Shown here one piece after another: positions 1 to 11,196 of a DNA stretch of 64,000 nucleotides. Both the position numbers and the translations under genes were made by a program. The stretch's first letter is position 1. The number at the start of each line of letters is the position of its first letter. The notes under the pieces are model-generated. The model did not search any database. It was not told where the DNA came from and was given only the letters and a program-made list of their open reading frames with translations. The stretch is taken from positions 10,734,438-10,798,437 of the forward strand of contig CM019716.1 in assembly GCA_009760885.1 (NCBI GenBank). The letters run 5' to 3'. This DNA is from Achatina immaculata (lineage: Eukaryota; Mollusca; Gastropoda; Stylommatophora; Achatinidae).

Positions 1-190
1 GTGGTATCTGCCAGGATTACTTTCTGTAGGGAAAATCTTTCAGTGCCACCAGCACCTTGTTCCAAACACGGCACAGAAACACAACTCAGTGCGTCCATTT
101 TCATCTGTCGTAAGTTGGGCACAATGTAGCTTGTGTAAAGTATGGCCTCTGAATCCGATTTAAACTCGTTCTCACACAACTCGTCGTATG
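1..190 (-). CDS. Partial internal coding exon of an unidentified gene, running off the left edge
   Basis: Read on the - strand, an acceptor (pyrimidine-rich ATCTCTGTCTCAG) is followed from position 190 down to 1 by about 62 codons without a stop in one frame. The frame opens with a 2-nt partial codon and then Tyr-Asp-Glu-Leu-Cys-Glu. The peptide has normal globular composition, with motifs such as SEAILYTSYIVPNLRQMK and SVPCLEQGAGGTERF, unlike the low-complexity frames elsewhere in the window. I do not recognise the family. The gene would continue leftwards outside the window. No upstream exon was recognised to the right, where sequence quickly becomes AT-rich and then repetitive. A chance open frame of this length is possible but less likely given the good acceptor. 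Confidence 0.5.
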
Positions 191-570
191 CTGAGACAGA
201 GATTAATTTATTTTAATCCATTTTTATTTCAGCAAAGTTTTATAGGTTAGTTGATGGACAAACTAATTTTAAAAATAGATTTGTTTCATGCTGTTTTAAA
301 TTATATATTTTTTTTAAACTGAGATTTCTTTTTAACAAATAAAAATATAAAAACTAGAATATTAAAACAACGAAACAATAATTTGACTTTTATTTTTAGC
401 TTCTCAGCAGAAAGAAAATGTCTGTGTTTCAGTGAAACAAACAATATTAACATGGCACGTGGGGGCTGGGCTTTAGTTGTTGTGACATTCTGGGGGGCGG
501 GATATTAGTTGTTCTGACACTTGGGGGGGGGGGGGGGGGCATTAGTTCTTGTGTAACAGAACTTATAGTA
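191..570. other. AT-rich non-coding stretch with a long G run
   Basis: No gene or known element seen. Contains A/T-rich sequence at 190-400 and a G homopolymer of about 18 bases near 522-540, a difficult region for sequencing. Confidence 0.6.
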
Positions 571-693
571 AGTCAGAAGGTGTGTGTGAATATAGTCATA
601 AAAGTCATAAGTTGTGTGTGAATATAGTCATAAAAGTCATAAGTTGTGTGTGAATATAGTCATAAAAGTCATAAGTTGTGTGTGAATAGGGTC
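571..693. repeat. 31-bp tandem repeat, about four copies
   Basis: Repeats of a unit containing GTCATAAAAGTCATAAG and TTGTGTGTGAATATA, nearly identical between copies. Confidence 0.85.
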
Positions 694-835
694 ATAATTT
701 CGGAGCGAAAAACACCTGACATATTGTACATTCAAGGGTGGTGGATCTCAACAACAACAACACGATGTGGACCTATAACTTGCGTGATCGTTCTTCAAGA
801 CTTAAATATTCTTATCTTTACCCCGGGCCCACCTC

Positions 836-1190
836 AGAATTATCACTACCACCAGACCACAACCCTCACTACCACCATACCACAACCCTCACTACCACCA
901 ACCACAAGCCTCACTACCACCAGACCACAACCCTCACTACCACCATACCACAACCCTCACTACCACCAAACCACAAGCCTCACTACCACCATACCACAAC
1001 CCTCACTACCACCATACCACAAGCCTCACTACCACCAAACCACAAGCCTCACTACCACCATACCACAACCCTCACTACCACCAAACCACAAGCCTCACTA
1101 CCACCATACCACAACCCTCACTACCACGAAACCACAACCCTCACTACCACCATACTACAACCCTCACTACCACTGTCACTACCATAATCA
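836..1190. repeat. Minisatellite of CACTACCACC/CACAACCCTC type
   Basis: Tandem units of about 23-24 bp alternating CCACAACCCTCACTACCACC-like and CCACAAGCCTCACTACCACC-like sequence. Low-complexity His/Thr/Pro frames are open here on the + strand; they are a by-product of the array. Confidence 0.9.
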
Positions 1191-1317
1191 TCACCATGGA
1201 TACAATAATCACTACCACCATCACCACCACCATTATCAGTAGGTTGTCATTACTACTGTTACTACAGCAATCATCATCATCATTTACCACCACCATCATC
1301 ATCCTCATCATCATTCT
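1191..1317. repeat. CAT/CAC trinucleotide-rich tract
   Basis: Imperfect (CAT)n/(CAC)n runs. On the - strand this is a (ATG)n-like stretch directly after the C-terminal codons of the adjacent LINE, as expected for the simple-repeat tail of an RTE-type element. Confidence 0.7.
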
Positions 1318-1795
1318 TTGTACTCCCAACGGAGCATAAGGCATCAACAAAGGTTCTCCAGCCACTCCTGTCTTGGGCAAGTCGGGATAACTCAAACCAA
1401 GTCTTCCCAGCTTCCCTTAGTTCTTCCTGTATTGTGTGTCTCCATGTCCCCAGTGGTCTGCCCCTGTTGCCTTTCCCTCGAGGTGTCCAAGTCAAGGAAG
1501 TACATGGGTGTCTTGTTCTTTCCATTTGTAGTACGTGGCCCAGCCATTTACATTTTCTCCCTTTGATCATTTTAGTAATGTTCTCAGTGCCTGTTAGTTT
1601 GGTTATTTCCTCGTTTGCCGCTTGTTCTTTTCAGTGTATTCTTAATTTTTTTTTCTGAGGCATCTTCAAATCCCCTTCGACTGTTTTCGATTCTCTGGTT
1701 GTTTTCTTCTTGTTTCGGCTGCCTGTAACAGAATGGAGCGTACATTTGTTTTATAGATTCTGAGCTTGAGGTTCGTATGGAGAATGGGAGGTTTC
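1280..1795 (-). mobile_element. 3' end of an RTE-like non-LTR retrotransposon (RT C-terminal region), frameshifted
   Basis: On the - strand, 1570-1280 encodes a typical LINE C-terminus: KCKWLGHVLQMERTRHP, then RGKGNRGRPLGTWRHTIQEE, then TWFELSRLAQDRSGWRTFVD and a terminal ALCS motif. Upstream (about 1795-1600) decayed codons for LRIYKTNVRSILL and RCLR match the thumb region before this tail, but they are broken by frameshifts and stops. The element is strongly 5'-truncated and inactive. Its end runs into the (ATG)n-like tract at 1191-1317. Confidence 0.8.
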
Positions 1796-1855
1796 CATAA
1801 CTACCTCCATCTCCTGGTACCAAATTAAACACCTTCACACATTTCTGTTATTCTA

Positions 1856-2040
1856 CTGTAAAACCTTCACATGCTACGCGAAGCACAGGTTGAGAACTGT
1901 TGTAAAACCTTCACATGCTACGCGAAGCACAGGTTGAGAACTGTTGTAAAACCTTCACATGCTAGGCGAAGCACAGGTTGAGAACTGTTGTAAAACCTTC
2001 ACATGCTACGCGAAGCACAGGTTGAGAACCGCTGTTCTAG
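1856..2040. repeat. About 45-bp tandem repeat, four copies
   Basis: Four near-identical units containing AAAACCTTCACATGCTACG and AAGCACAGGTTGAGAAC, with single-base differences (CTACG/CTAGG). Confidence 0.9.
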
Positions 2041-2374
2041 AAGAACGTTAAAACGTGTCCAAGTGAGAAGTTGCCAGGTTGTACAGATAACATGAACGAA
2101 AACGTATCCGGTAGATAAGTATGGCCGCTGCGGTTTGGCTTTCTTTCTTTCTCAGAACAAAGTTTCATCTTATATCGATGTATTATTTCCATAACGTGGC
2201 AGACAATTTGAGTTTCTGCTTTATCTGCTTGTGTCTGTAGCTGCATCTTGTCTTGCGGGAAAAGCGAGGTGTGAACCGAGTTAAGTTTTTGTTTCTCTTA
2301 ACAGCAAATGAAGCTTAGCCGGCATAAAACTCTTCTATTGCTCAGACCTGTACACTGAAGCATCGTGGACACAG
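2041..2374. other. No recognisable feature
   Basis: Unique-looking sequence between two arrays. The small frames here show no recognisable domain. Confidence 0.5.
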
Positions 2375-3180
2375 CGTACTGAACATACTGTGCAACATAT
2401 AGAACATATTGGACACCATACAGAACATATTGGACAATACATAGAACTATTTGATAACATATACAACATATTGGACAACATATACAACATATGGACAACA
2501 TATACAACATATGGATAACATATACAACATATTGGACAACATATACAACATATGGATAACATATACAACATATGGACAACATATACAACATATGGACAAC
2601 ATATTGGACAACATATACAACATATTGGACAACATATACAACATATTGGACAACATATACAACATATGAACAACATATACAACATATGGACAACATATGC
2701 GACATATTGGACAACATATACAACATATGGACAACATATACAACATATTGGACAACATATACAACATATGGACAACATATACAACATATTGGACAACATA
2801 TACAACATATGGACAACATATACAACATATTGGACAACATATACAACATATTGGACAACATATACAACATATGGACAACACATACAACATATGGACAACA
2901 CATACAACATATTGGACAACACATACAACATATGGACAACATATACAACATATGGACAACATATACAACATATTGGACAACATATACAACATATTGGACA
3001 ACATATACAACATATGGACAACATATACAACATATTGGACAACATATACAACATATTGGACAACATATACAACATATGGACAACATATACAACATATGGA
3101 CAACACATACAACATATGGACAACACATACAACATATGGACAACATATACAACATATGGACAACATATACAACATATGGA
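2375..3180. repeat. 20/21-bp minisatellite (ACAACATATACAACATATGG type)
   Basis: About 40 units of ACAACATATACAACATATGG alternating with a 21-bp form ending ATTGG. Several frames on both strands stay open (for example Cys-Ile-Cys-Cys-Pro repeats on the - strand); these are not genes. The array ends abruptly at the start of a LINE remnant. Confidence 0.95.
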
Positions 3181-3425
3181 AAGCAGTGTATCCGCCTTGT
3201 CTTGGCAGAATTATGAACATCACGTGACAAGATAAAGTAACCAACTCTGAGGTTCTGCAGCGTTCTAAGCTTCCATCTTTGATGACAATACAGACCATCA
3301 GAAGAATGAGATGGCTGAGACATGTAACAAGTATAGATGGCAGCCATTTCCCCAAGCACGTTTTGTATGGTGAACGTGTGGCAGGAAGGAGGTCATTAGG
3401 TAGACCTACACTGACGTAAAAAGAT
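3181..3425 (+). mobile_element. LINE RT C-terminal fragment (second RT type)
   Basis: Plus-strand codons read IRLVLAEL (stop) then ITNSEVLQRSKLPS, IRRMRWLRHVTSIDGSHFPK and VLYGERVAGRRSLGRPTLT. This matches the conserved tail of non-LTR RTs (ITNTEVLxRA...LRWxGHVxRM...GxRxxGRP...RYKD). It carries internal stops and lacks everything upstream. Its GRPTLRYKD codons are continuous with the minisatellite that follows. Confidence 0.8.
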
Positions 3426-3682
3426 AAATGTTGAAGGAGGTCACGAGGTAGAAGACCTACACTGAGGTATAAAGATTTATGTTGAAGGATGTCACCAGGT
3501 AGAAGACCTACACTGAAATATAAAGATATATGATGAAGAAGGTCACGAGGTAGAAGACCTACACTGAGATATAAAGATTTATGTTGAAGGATGTCACCAG
3601 GTAGAAGACCTACACTGAAATATAAAGATATATGATGAAGAAGGTCACGAGGTAGAAGACCTACACAGAAATATATATATAT

Positions 3683-3726
<44 letters not shown>

Positions 3727-3763
3727 ATATATATATATGTTGAAGGAGATCACGAGGTAGACC
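3396..3763 (+). repeat. About 54-60-bp minisatellite derived from the LINE tail, left block
   Basis: Units contain GGTCACGAGGTAGAAGACC, TACACTGAGATATAAAGAT and TTATGTTGAAG. Translated in the LINE frame each unit reads RSRGRRPTLRYKDLC-stop, the same peptide as the LINE tail just upstream. This indicates the array grew by tandem duplication of retrotransposon coding sequence. The block is interrupted by a TA microsatellite. Confidence 0.85.
3671..3738. repeat. (TA)n microsatellite
   Basis: About 65 bp of alternating TA with two interruptions, inside the 54-bp array. Confidence 0.95.
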
Positions 3764-4934
3764 GGTCCACACCAATAGTAGAAATGTAGAAAACAGTTGG
3801 TGTTCAAGCGCTAAAGGAACGTAGAGACACAAAGGTCATGACCATGGGAGAAAAATTCCTTAGCTCTGTAAGCCATCCCCTGAAGGAGAGATTCAATAAC
3901 TTGGCATTAGGACGGCTTAAAAGAAGCAGCTTCATTCATCAGGCCAAGCAACACCATTGACAAGATTTCCATACCCACTGGAAAATACTGCAACAACTTT
4001 GATGCAGAAGTTAGGGCAATTATTGCTGCAGTTGAAAAACTATCAGACTCCAGAATTGATATATGTCCTGTAGTAATTCTCACAGATGCAAAATCAGTAC
4101 TGGAAGCTCTTCAGTGCAACAAACTACCAGACCTTAAGGATGCACATAAGGTAAAGGTAAAGGTAATCCTCTCATGCCTTAGAGGCACATAGGGATATGG
4201 TGTTAGTGCCCATATTTTCCTTGACCTGTCAGCACACTAGAGGGTGATATGGTCAGCATCACGCCTGGCTGCCTTTCCTTCCCCAACTCCAGAAGAAGTC
4301 GGGTACCCATTTCTACAGCTGGGTGACTGGGGTGCCTCCAGCCAGATTCGAACCACCGACCTTCGCCATGAGAGACCAATGCACTAACCACTTCGCCACT
4401 CAGACCTTAAGGATGCCTTGTCAAAAATTGGCTTACAACATGGAGTCACTTTGCAATGGATTCCCTCCCACTGTGGGATACCAGGCAATGAGAAAGCTGA
4501 CCATCTGGCCAAAGAGGGCACTGAAATGGAGCAGCGAGACATACCAATCACCTATAATCATAAGAAAAGCATGATAAAAACCTACAGGAAGCCACAAACA
4601 CCACCACATGATGACTATCACATGCTAAACAGAAAGGAACAAGTCACCATCTTCCGTCTCCGAACAGAACACACCTGACTCCGAAGTCATATGTATACAA
4701 AGTTTACGGTTGGTACTACTAATCTGTGTACATGTGCCCAGGTGCCCCAAACTGTGGAACATATTCTCCAGAACTGCACCAACTATGAAACACTGAGAAA
4801 TAATTACTGACCCAGTGAAACCACTAAAGAAGATAAGCTCTACGGTTCCATACATGAATTACAAAAAACAGTGAAATTTATCCAAGAGACAGGACTGCAG
4901 GTATAGACAGACAGTGCCAGCGAAGAAGAAGAAG
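3764..4934 (+). mobile_element. 5'-truncated LINE with RNase H domain, inserted in the 54-bp minisatellite
   Basis: Plus-strand coding remnants start with ERFNNLALGRLKRSSFIHQA. They continue into an RNase H domain: YCNNFDAEVRAIIAAVEKL, PVVILTDAKSVLEAL, then after a SINE insertion LQWIPSHCGIPGNEKADHLA. A Cys/His tail follows (LCTCAQVPQTVEHILQNC). Stops occur at about 4677 and 4807 and the reading is broken. The element ends in a (GAA)n tail at 4921-4934. A 12-bp target-site duplication ACGAGGTAGACC flanks it (3752-3763 and 4935-4946), showing insertion into the pre-existing array. Confidence 0.88.
4144..4400 (-). mobile_element. tRNA-derived SINE inserted in the RNase H LINE
   Basis: Flanked by a 16-bp perfect direct repeat CAGACCTTAAGGATGC (4128-4143 and 4401-4416) and splits the RNase H codons between LPDLKDA and LSKIG. 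On the - strand the head carries an A box TGGCGAAGTGG and a near-consensus B box GGTTCGAATCT. The 3' end is an (ACCTTT)n tail. The body shares a core (GTTAGTGCCCAT, TTGACCTGTC, GCCTGGCTG) with the SINE copies near 24.1, 41.6, 43.3 and 44.7 kb. Confidence 0.88.
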
Positions 4935-4946
4935 ACGAGGTAGACC

Positions 4947-5525
4947 TACACTGAGATGTAAAGATTTACGTTGAAAGAGGTCACGAGGTAGAAGACTTAT
5001 ACTGAGATGTAAAGATTTATGTTGAAAGAGGTCACGAGGTAGAAGATCTACACTGAGATGTAAAGATTTATGTTGAAGGAGGTCACGAGGTAGATCTACA
5101 CTAAGATGTAAAGATTTATGTTGAAGGAGGTCACGAGGTAGAAGATCTACACTGAGATGTAAAGATTTATGTTGAAGGAGGTCACGAGGTAGAAGATCTA
5201 CACTGAGATGTAAAGATTTATGTTGAAGGAGGTCACGAGGTGGAAGACTTACACTGAGATGTAAAGATTTATGTTGAAAGAGGTCACGAGGTAGATCTAC
5301 ACTGAGATATAAAGATTTATGTTGAAGGAGGTCACGAGGTAGAAGATCTACACTGAGATGTAAAGATTTATGTTGAAAGAGGTCACGAGGTAGATCTACA
5401 CTGAGATGTAAAGATTTATGTTGAAAGAGGTCACGAGGTAGAAGACTTACACTGAGATGTAAAGATTTATGTTGAAAGAGGTCACGAGGTAGAAGACTTA
5501 CACTGAGATGTAAAGATTTATGTAA
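4947..5525 (+). repeat. About 51-54-bp minisatellite derived from the LINE tail, right block
   Basis: Continuation of the array of 3396-3763, about eleven units with GAGATGTAAAGATTTATGTTG and AGGTCACGAGGTAGA. Length variants lack the AGA of GTAGAAGA. The left and right blocks were one array before the LINE inserted. Confidence 0.9.
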
Positions 5526-5812
5526 GGCCTCAGTGTGAAGTTTTTTATCGTGCGCAAGGCCTGGAAAAAGACTTGTGAATGATGAGTCACTTGGAGAACA
5601 GCTCTGAGTAGACTGTACTTTGTTGTCAGGACTAAACCCTAAGATAAAGACGCAAGTGCAAGGAAAGTGGATTCTGCAGTACAATTATTATTTCTTGTTA
5701 GTGTCGCCTCCTCCTCCTCCTTCTGTTTGGTTATGCCATGAGCATCGCAGGGAGTTTCAGACATCGGCCCAGAGCAAGGCGAGAGGTCTGGGTAGCTATG
5801 ATGCTATGTTTC
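5526..5812. other. No recognisable feature
   Basis: Short spacer between two arrays, with a CTCCTCCTCCTCCTT tract near 5707. Confidence 0.5.
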
Positions 5813-7715
5813 CTCGGTGTGTCCATCTATCCACTTCTTCCTTGGCCGTCCTCAGTGTGTCCATCTATCCACTTCTTCCTTTGCCGTCCTCAGTGTGTCC
5901 ATCTATCCACTTCTTCCTTGCTCGTCCTCAGTGTGTCCATCTATCCACTTCTTCCTTGGCCGTCCTCAGTGTGTCCATCTATCCACTTCTTCCTTGGCCG
6001 TCCTCAGTGTGTCCATCTATCCACTTCTTCCTTGGCCGTCCTCAGTGTGTCCATCTATCCACTTCTTCCTTGCTTGTCCTCAGTGTGTCCATCTATCCAC
6101 TTCTTCCTTGCTCGTCCTCAGTGTGTCCATTTATCCACTTCTTCCTTGGCCGTCCTCGGTGTGTCCATCTAACCACTTCTTCCTTGCTCGTCCTCAGTGT
6201 GTCCATCTATCCACTTCTTCCTTGCTTGTCCTCAGTGTGTCCATCTATCCACTTCTTCCTTGCTTGTCCTCAGTGTGTCCATCTATCCACTTCTTCCTTG
6301 CTTGTCCTCAGTGTGTCCATCTATCCACTTCTTCCTTGCTTGTTCTCAGTGTGTCCATCTATCCACTTCTTCCTTGCTTGTCCTCAGTGTGTCCATCTAT
6401 CCACTTCTTCCTTGCTCGTCCTCAGTGTGTCCATCTATCCACTTCTTCCTTGGCCGTCCTCGGTGTGTCCATCTATCCACTTCTTCCTTGCTCGTCCTCA
6501 GTGTGTCCATCTATCCACTTCTTCCTTGCTTGTCCTCAGTGTGTCCATCTATCCACTTCTTCCTTGCTTGTCCTCAGTGTGTCCATCTATCCACTTCTTC
6601 CTTGCTTGTCCTCAGTGTGTCCATCTATCCACTTCTTCCTTTGCCGTCCTCAGTGTGTCCATCTATCCACTTCTTCCTTGCTTGTCCTCGGTGTGTCCAT
6701 CTATCCACTTCTTCCTTTGCCGTCCTCAGTGTGTCCATCTATCCACTTCTTCCTTGCTCGTCCTCAGTGTGTCCATCTATCCACTTCTTCCTTGCTCGTC
6801 CTCAGTGTGTCCATCTATCCACTTCTTCCTTGCTCGTCCTCAGTGTGTCCATCTATCCACTTCTTCCTTGGCCGTCCTCAGTGTGTCCATCTATCCACTT
6901 CTTCCTTGCTTGTCCTCGGTGTGTCCATCTATCCACTTCTTCCTTGGCCGTCCTCAGTGTGTCCATCTATCCACTTCTTCCTTGGCCGTCCTCAGTGTGT
7001 CCATCTATCCACTTCTTCCTTGGCCGTCCTCAGTGTGTCCATCTATCCACTTCTTCCTTGGCCGTCCTCAGTGTGTCCATCTATCCACTTCTTCCTTGGC
7101 CGTCCTCAGTGTGTCCATCTATCCACTTCTTCCTTGCTTGTCCTCAGTGTGTCCATCTATCCACTTCTTCCTTGCTCGTCCTCAGTGTGTCCATTCTATC
7201 CACTTCTTCCTTGGCCGTCCTCGGTGTGTCCATCTAACCACTTCTTCCTTGCTCGTCCTCAGTGTGTCCATCTATCCACTTCTTCCTTGCTCGTCCTCGG
7301 TGTGTCCATCTATCCACTTCTTCCTTGGCCGTCCTCAGTGTGTCCATCTATCCACTTCTTCCTTGCTCGTCTTCAGTGTGTCCATCTATCCACTTCTTCC
7401 TTGCTCGTCCTCGGTGTGTCCATCTATCCACTTCTTCCTTGCTCGTCCTCGGTGTGTCCATCTATCCACTTCTTCCTTGCTCGTCCTCGATGTGTCCATC
7501 TATCCACTTCTTCCTTGCTTGTCCTCAGTGTGTCCATCTATCCACTTCTTCCTTGGCCGTCCTCAGTGTGTCCATCTATCCACTTCTTCCTTGGCCGTCC
7601 TCAGTGTGTCCATCTATCCACTTCTTCCTTGCTTGTCCTCAGTGTGTCCATCTATCCACTTCTTCCTTGCTCGTCCTCGGTGTGTCCATCTATCCACTTC
7701 TTCCTTGGCCGTCCT
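5813..7715. repeat. 38-bp minisatellite, about 50 copies
   Basis: Unit contains TGTCCATCTATCCACTTCTT and CCTTG(GCC/CTC/CTT)GTCCTCAG. Variation is concentrated in the three-base GCC/CTC/CTT block and CAGTG/CGGTG. Because 38 is not a multiple of three and the unit has no stop in any + frame, all three + frames stay open (up to 736 codons). These are not genes. Confidence 0.95.
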
Positions 7716-7945
7716 CCGGCCCTCTGTCCAGAGGTTTTCGAGTTGTATTCGCGTGCCGCTGGTTGTTCTAGATTCCTGCCTATCAAGTGTGAGAATCACC
7801 GAATTCTCTGGTTTTCCGCGTAGTCTCTGACAGGTTTGGTGTAGCCAGGCTCTTCCAACATTGGTAGAATTTGAGCAGCATCAGTTTAGCAAAATGTGCT
7901 TGGCAAAATCCATATCAGACAACAAGCCCACATCGGATTTATAAC
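7716..7945. other. No recognisable feature
   Basis: Unique sequence between arrays. Confidence 0.4.
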
Positions 7946-8690
7946 ATGATATGCGGGCTTCTCAACTATCATAGATCCGATTTATATCTAACATAGATCC
8001 GATTTATATATATCCGATGTATAACTAACATAGACTGGCTTCTCAAATAACATAGATCCGATTTATAACTAACATATACCGGCTTCTCAACTAACATAGA
8101 TCCGATTTATAACTAACATAGATCCGATTTATAACTAACATAGATCCGATTTATATCTAACATAGATCCGATTTATATCTAATATAGGTCCGATTTATAA
8201 CATATATATATATCCGATTTATAACTAACATAGACTGGCTTCTCAACTAACATAGATCCGATTTATAACTAACATATACCGGCTTCTCAGCTAATATAGA
8301 TCCCATTTATAACTAACATAAACTGGCTTCTCAACTAACATAGATCCGATTTATAATTAACATAGATCCGATTTATAACTAACATAGACCGGCTTCTCAA
8401 CTAACATAGATCCGATTTATAATTAACATAGATCCGATTTATAACTAACATAGGCCGGCTTCTCAACTAACATAGATCCAGTTTATAAGTAACATAAAAT
8501 GGCTTTACAACTAAGATATAACCGTTTTGTAAATAAACATAGATCTGATTTATAACTAAACCTAAAATTGATTTATAACTAACACAGACCAGCTTTATAG
8601 CTAACATAGTTCCGCCATGTAACTTATTTAGACTGGCTTTATAACACAGGCCATTTTTATAACTAATATAGTCAGGCTTAAAGCTAACAT
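7946..8690. repeat. 22-bp minisatellite (AACATAGATCCGATTTATAA type)
   Basis: Units of about 22 bp in which CATAGATCCGATTTATAACT alternates with CATAGACCGGCTTCTCAACT, decaying towards the right end. Related in the AACATAGAC...TTTATA motif to the array at 9786-11090. Confidence 0.9.
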
Positions 8691-9785
8691 ATGTAACAGT
8701 ACATTGGAAAATGCTACTGTTACAATGTTTTGTTCCTTGTCAAAGGATATAATCCAGGATAATTTTAATATTTTGACTGTTTGATTAAAGCCCTTGATAT
8801 TTTTGTTGTAGAAGAGTTCAAGGAAAGGTCATGTTTGACACTCTGAATTCCACGAGATGTTTGATTATTTTTATGAACTTATCCTTGATATTTTTGTAAC
8901 AGAAAAGCTAAATTCAGAATGTCCAGATAGTTTTCTTCTGAAAGTCATAGACAGGTAGAATAACGGGTTTAGTGATTCTCCGGATAGAATCTTCTGGAAC
9001 ATTTAGGGAGAAATAGTTAGCATATATTTAAGGAGTGGGAGACGAGAAATTAGGGAGATTAGAATGAGATGAATTATGACCCGGTTGAGAATGTGTTAGG
9101 ATCGGTGTTAGGCATGGTTAGTTGAGAAAGTGATTTTTCTAGCCTATAGTGCGCTGTGCTAGTGGGTTTTTTTTTTCATGTAGCTGACTTGTGCATAGAA
9201 TGTTCCTTTTGGAGACATTATGAGATTACTTCCTATTATTATTTCAGTAAAGAGTCAGGTAGTTGTTAATGTCATAATGTCAAGCATTTGTTTTCCTGTC
9301 ATAACGTTGCTGAACTAAAGAATGTGAAATTAGTTCTTCTTTTGGGGGGATTTTTTTTATGGACATATGGATCTAGAGAACTTCTGTGATGGTTGTGTGA
9401 ATTCTGCACTTATATTCAGATGCAGTAAGTGTTGCACTCTTTGTAGTACTTGCATTTTGTTTACTTGCAGCTTTCATGTAGTGTGAGAGTTGGTTTCTCC
9501 CATTTGGCAAACCAGTTCTTGTCAGGAAGAGGACTAACCTGTTTTCTTTTTCTGTATTGAATGTTATCAACTTCCTCTCACCCTCATATTATCATCACCA
9601 ATCTTGTCCATCAATAAAGTGTAAGTTTATGTTCACATCAGTTGTTATTTACTTCAAACTGTTCACTATGTGTGTGATCCTTGTTATTACTTATAGTTAG
9701 TTAAAGGAATCACTGTCATAATTGACACTGTGATTTGCAAGTGCCAGTCACGTTGCAATAACTTATAAATTTAAGCAAAAATACA
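8691..9785. other. About 1.1 kb without a recognisable gene
   Basis: AT-rich single-copy-looking sequence between two related 22-bp arrays. Only short frames without domains are present. A pair of similar passages (TTGATATTTTTGT near 8793 and 8884) suggests an old local duplication. Confidence 0.5.
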
Positions 9786-11090
9786 GAAACGCTTATAGAT
9801 AGACAGGCTTTATAGCTAACATAGACGGGCTTTATAACTAACATAGACAGGCCTTATAGCTAACATAGACAGGCTTATAGGTAACCTAGTCATGCTTTAT
9901 AGCTAACATAGACATGTGTTATAAGTAACATAGACATTCTTTATAATTAACATAGAAGGCGTAAAGCTAACATAGAAGGCTTTATAGCTCAAATAGAGAG
10001 GCTTTAAAACTAACATAGACAAGTTTTATAGCTAACATAGACAGGCTTTATACCTAACATAGAGATGCTTTATAACTAACACAGACAGGCTTTATAGCTA
10101 ACATAGAAAGACTTTGTAGCTAACATAGCCAGGCTTTATAGCTAACATAGACATGCTTTCTAACTAATATAGACACTAACTAACATAGAAGGCTTAAAGC
10201 TAACATAGACAGGCTTTATAGCTAACATAGTAAACTTTATAGCTAACATAGAAGGCTTTATAACTGCCATAAACAGACTTTATAGCTAACATAGACATGC
10301 TTTATAACTACCATAAACAGGCTTTATAGCTAAAAGACAAGCTTTATAGCTAACACAAACACACTTTATAGCTAACATAGATAGGGTTTATAACTGCCAT
10401 AAACAATCTTTATAGATAACATTGACAGGTCTTATAACTACCATAAACAGCCTTATAGGTAACCTAGTCATGCTTTATAGCTAACATAGACATGTGTTAT
10501 AAGTAACATAGACATTCTTTATAATTAACATAGAAGGCGTAAAGCTAACATAGAAGGCTTTATAGCTCAAATAGAGAGGCTTTAAAACTAACATAGACAA
10601 GTTTTATAGCTAACATAGACAGGCTTTATACCTAACATAGAGATGCTTTATAACTAACACAGACAGGCTTTATAGCTAACATAGAAAGACTTTGTAGCTA
10701 ACATAGCCAGGCTTTATAGCTAACATAGACATGCTTTCTAACTAATATAGACACTAACTAACATAGAAGGCTTAAAGCTAACATAGACAGGCTTTATAGC
10801 TAACATAGTAAACTTTATAGCTAACATAGAAGGCTTTATAACTGCCATAAACAGACTTTATAGCTAACATAGACATGCTTTATAACTACCATAAACAGGC
10901 TTTATAGCTAAAAGACAAGCTTTATAGCTAACACAAACACACTTTATAGCTAACATAGATAGGGTTTATAACTGCCATAAACAATCTTTATAGATAACAT
11001 TGACAGGTCTTATAACTACCATAAACAGCCTTTGTAGCTAACACAGACAGACTTTATAGCTAACATAGACAGGCTTTATAACTAACTTCT
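9786..11090. repeat. 22-bp minisatellite (AACATAGACAGGCTTTATAG type) with a 578-bp higher-order duplication
   Basis: Degenerate units of about 22 bp (GCTAACATAGACAGGCTTTA). The segment from 9881 to about 10450 is repeated almost identically from 10459 to about 11028, including all private variants such as GTAACCTAGTCATGC and GACATGTGTTATAAG. Confidence 0.92.
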
Positions 11091-11196
11091 TGGTTTCTAT
11101 CTGTCTTATGGATAGAGAAGTTATCGATATCACAATATTGAAAGTGGTTAAAGTAATTTAAAAGTAACATACAAAATATCCAGCTATAAACATAGT

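Noticed and set aside
2298..3832. Multiples-of-three bias in array unit lengths as a sign of coding origin
   Set aside because: Units of 33, 36, 48 and 66 bp exist, but so do 20/21, 22, 31, 32, 35 and 38 bp; no consistent bias.
5620..7830. Open frames of up to 736 codons in the 38-bp array
   Set aside because: All three + frames are open because the unit has no stop in any frame; the translation is the same short peptide cycling through frames. No sign of a gene.
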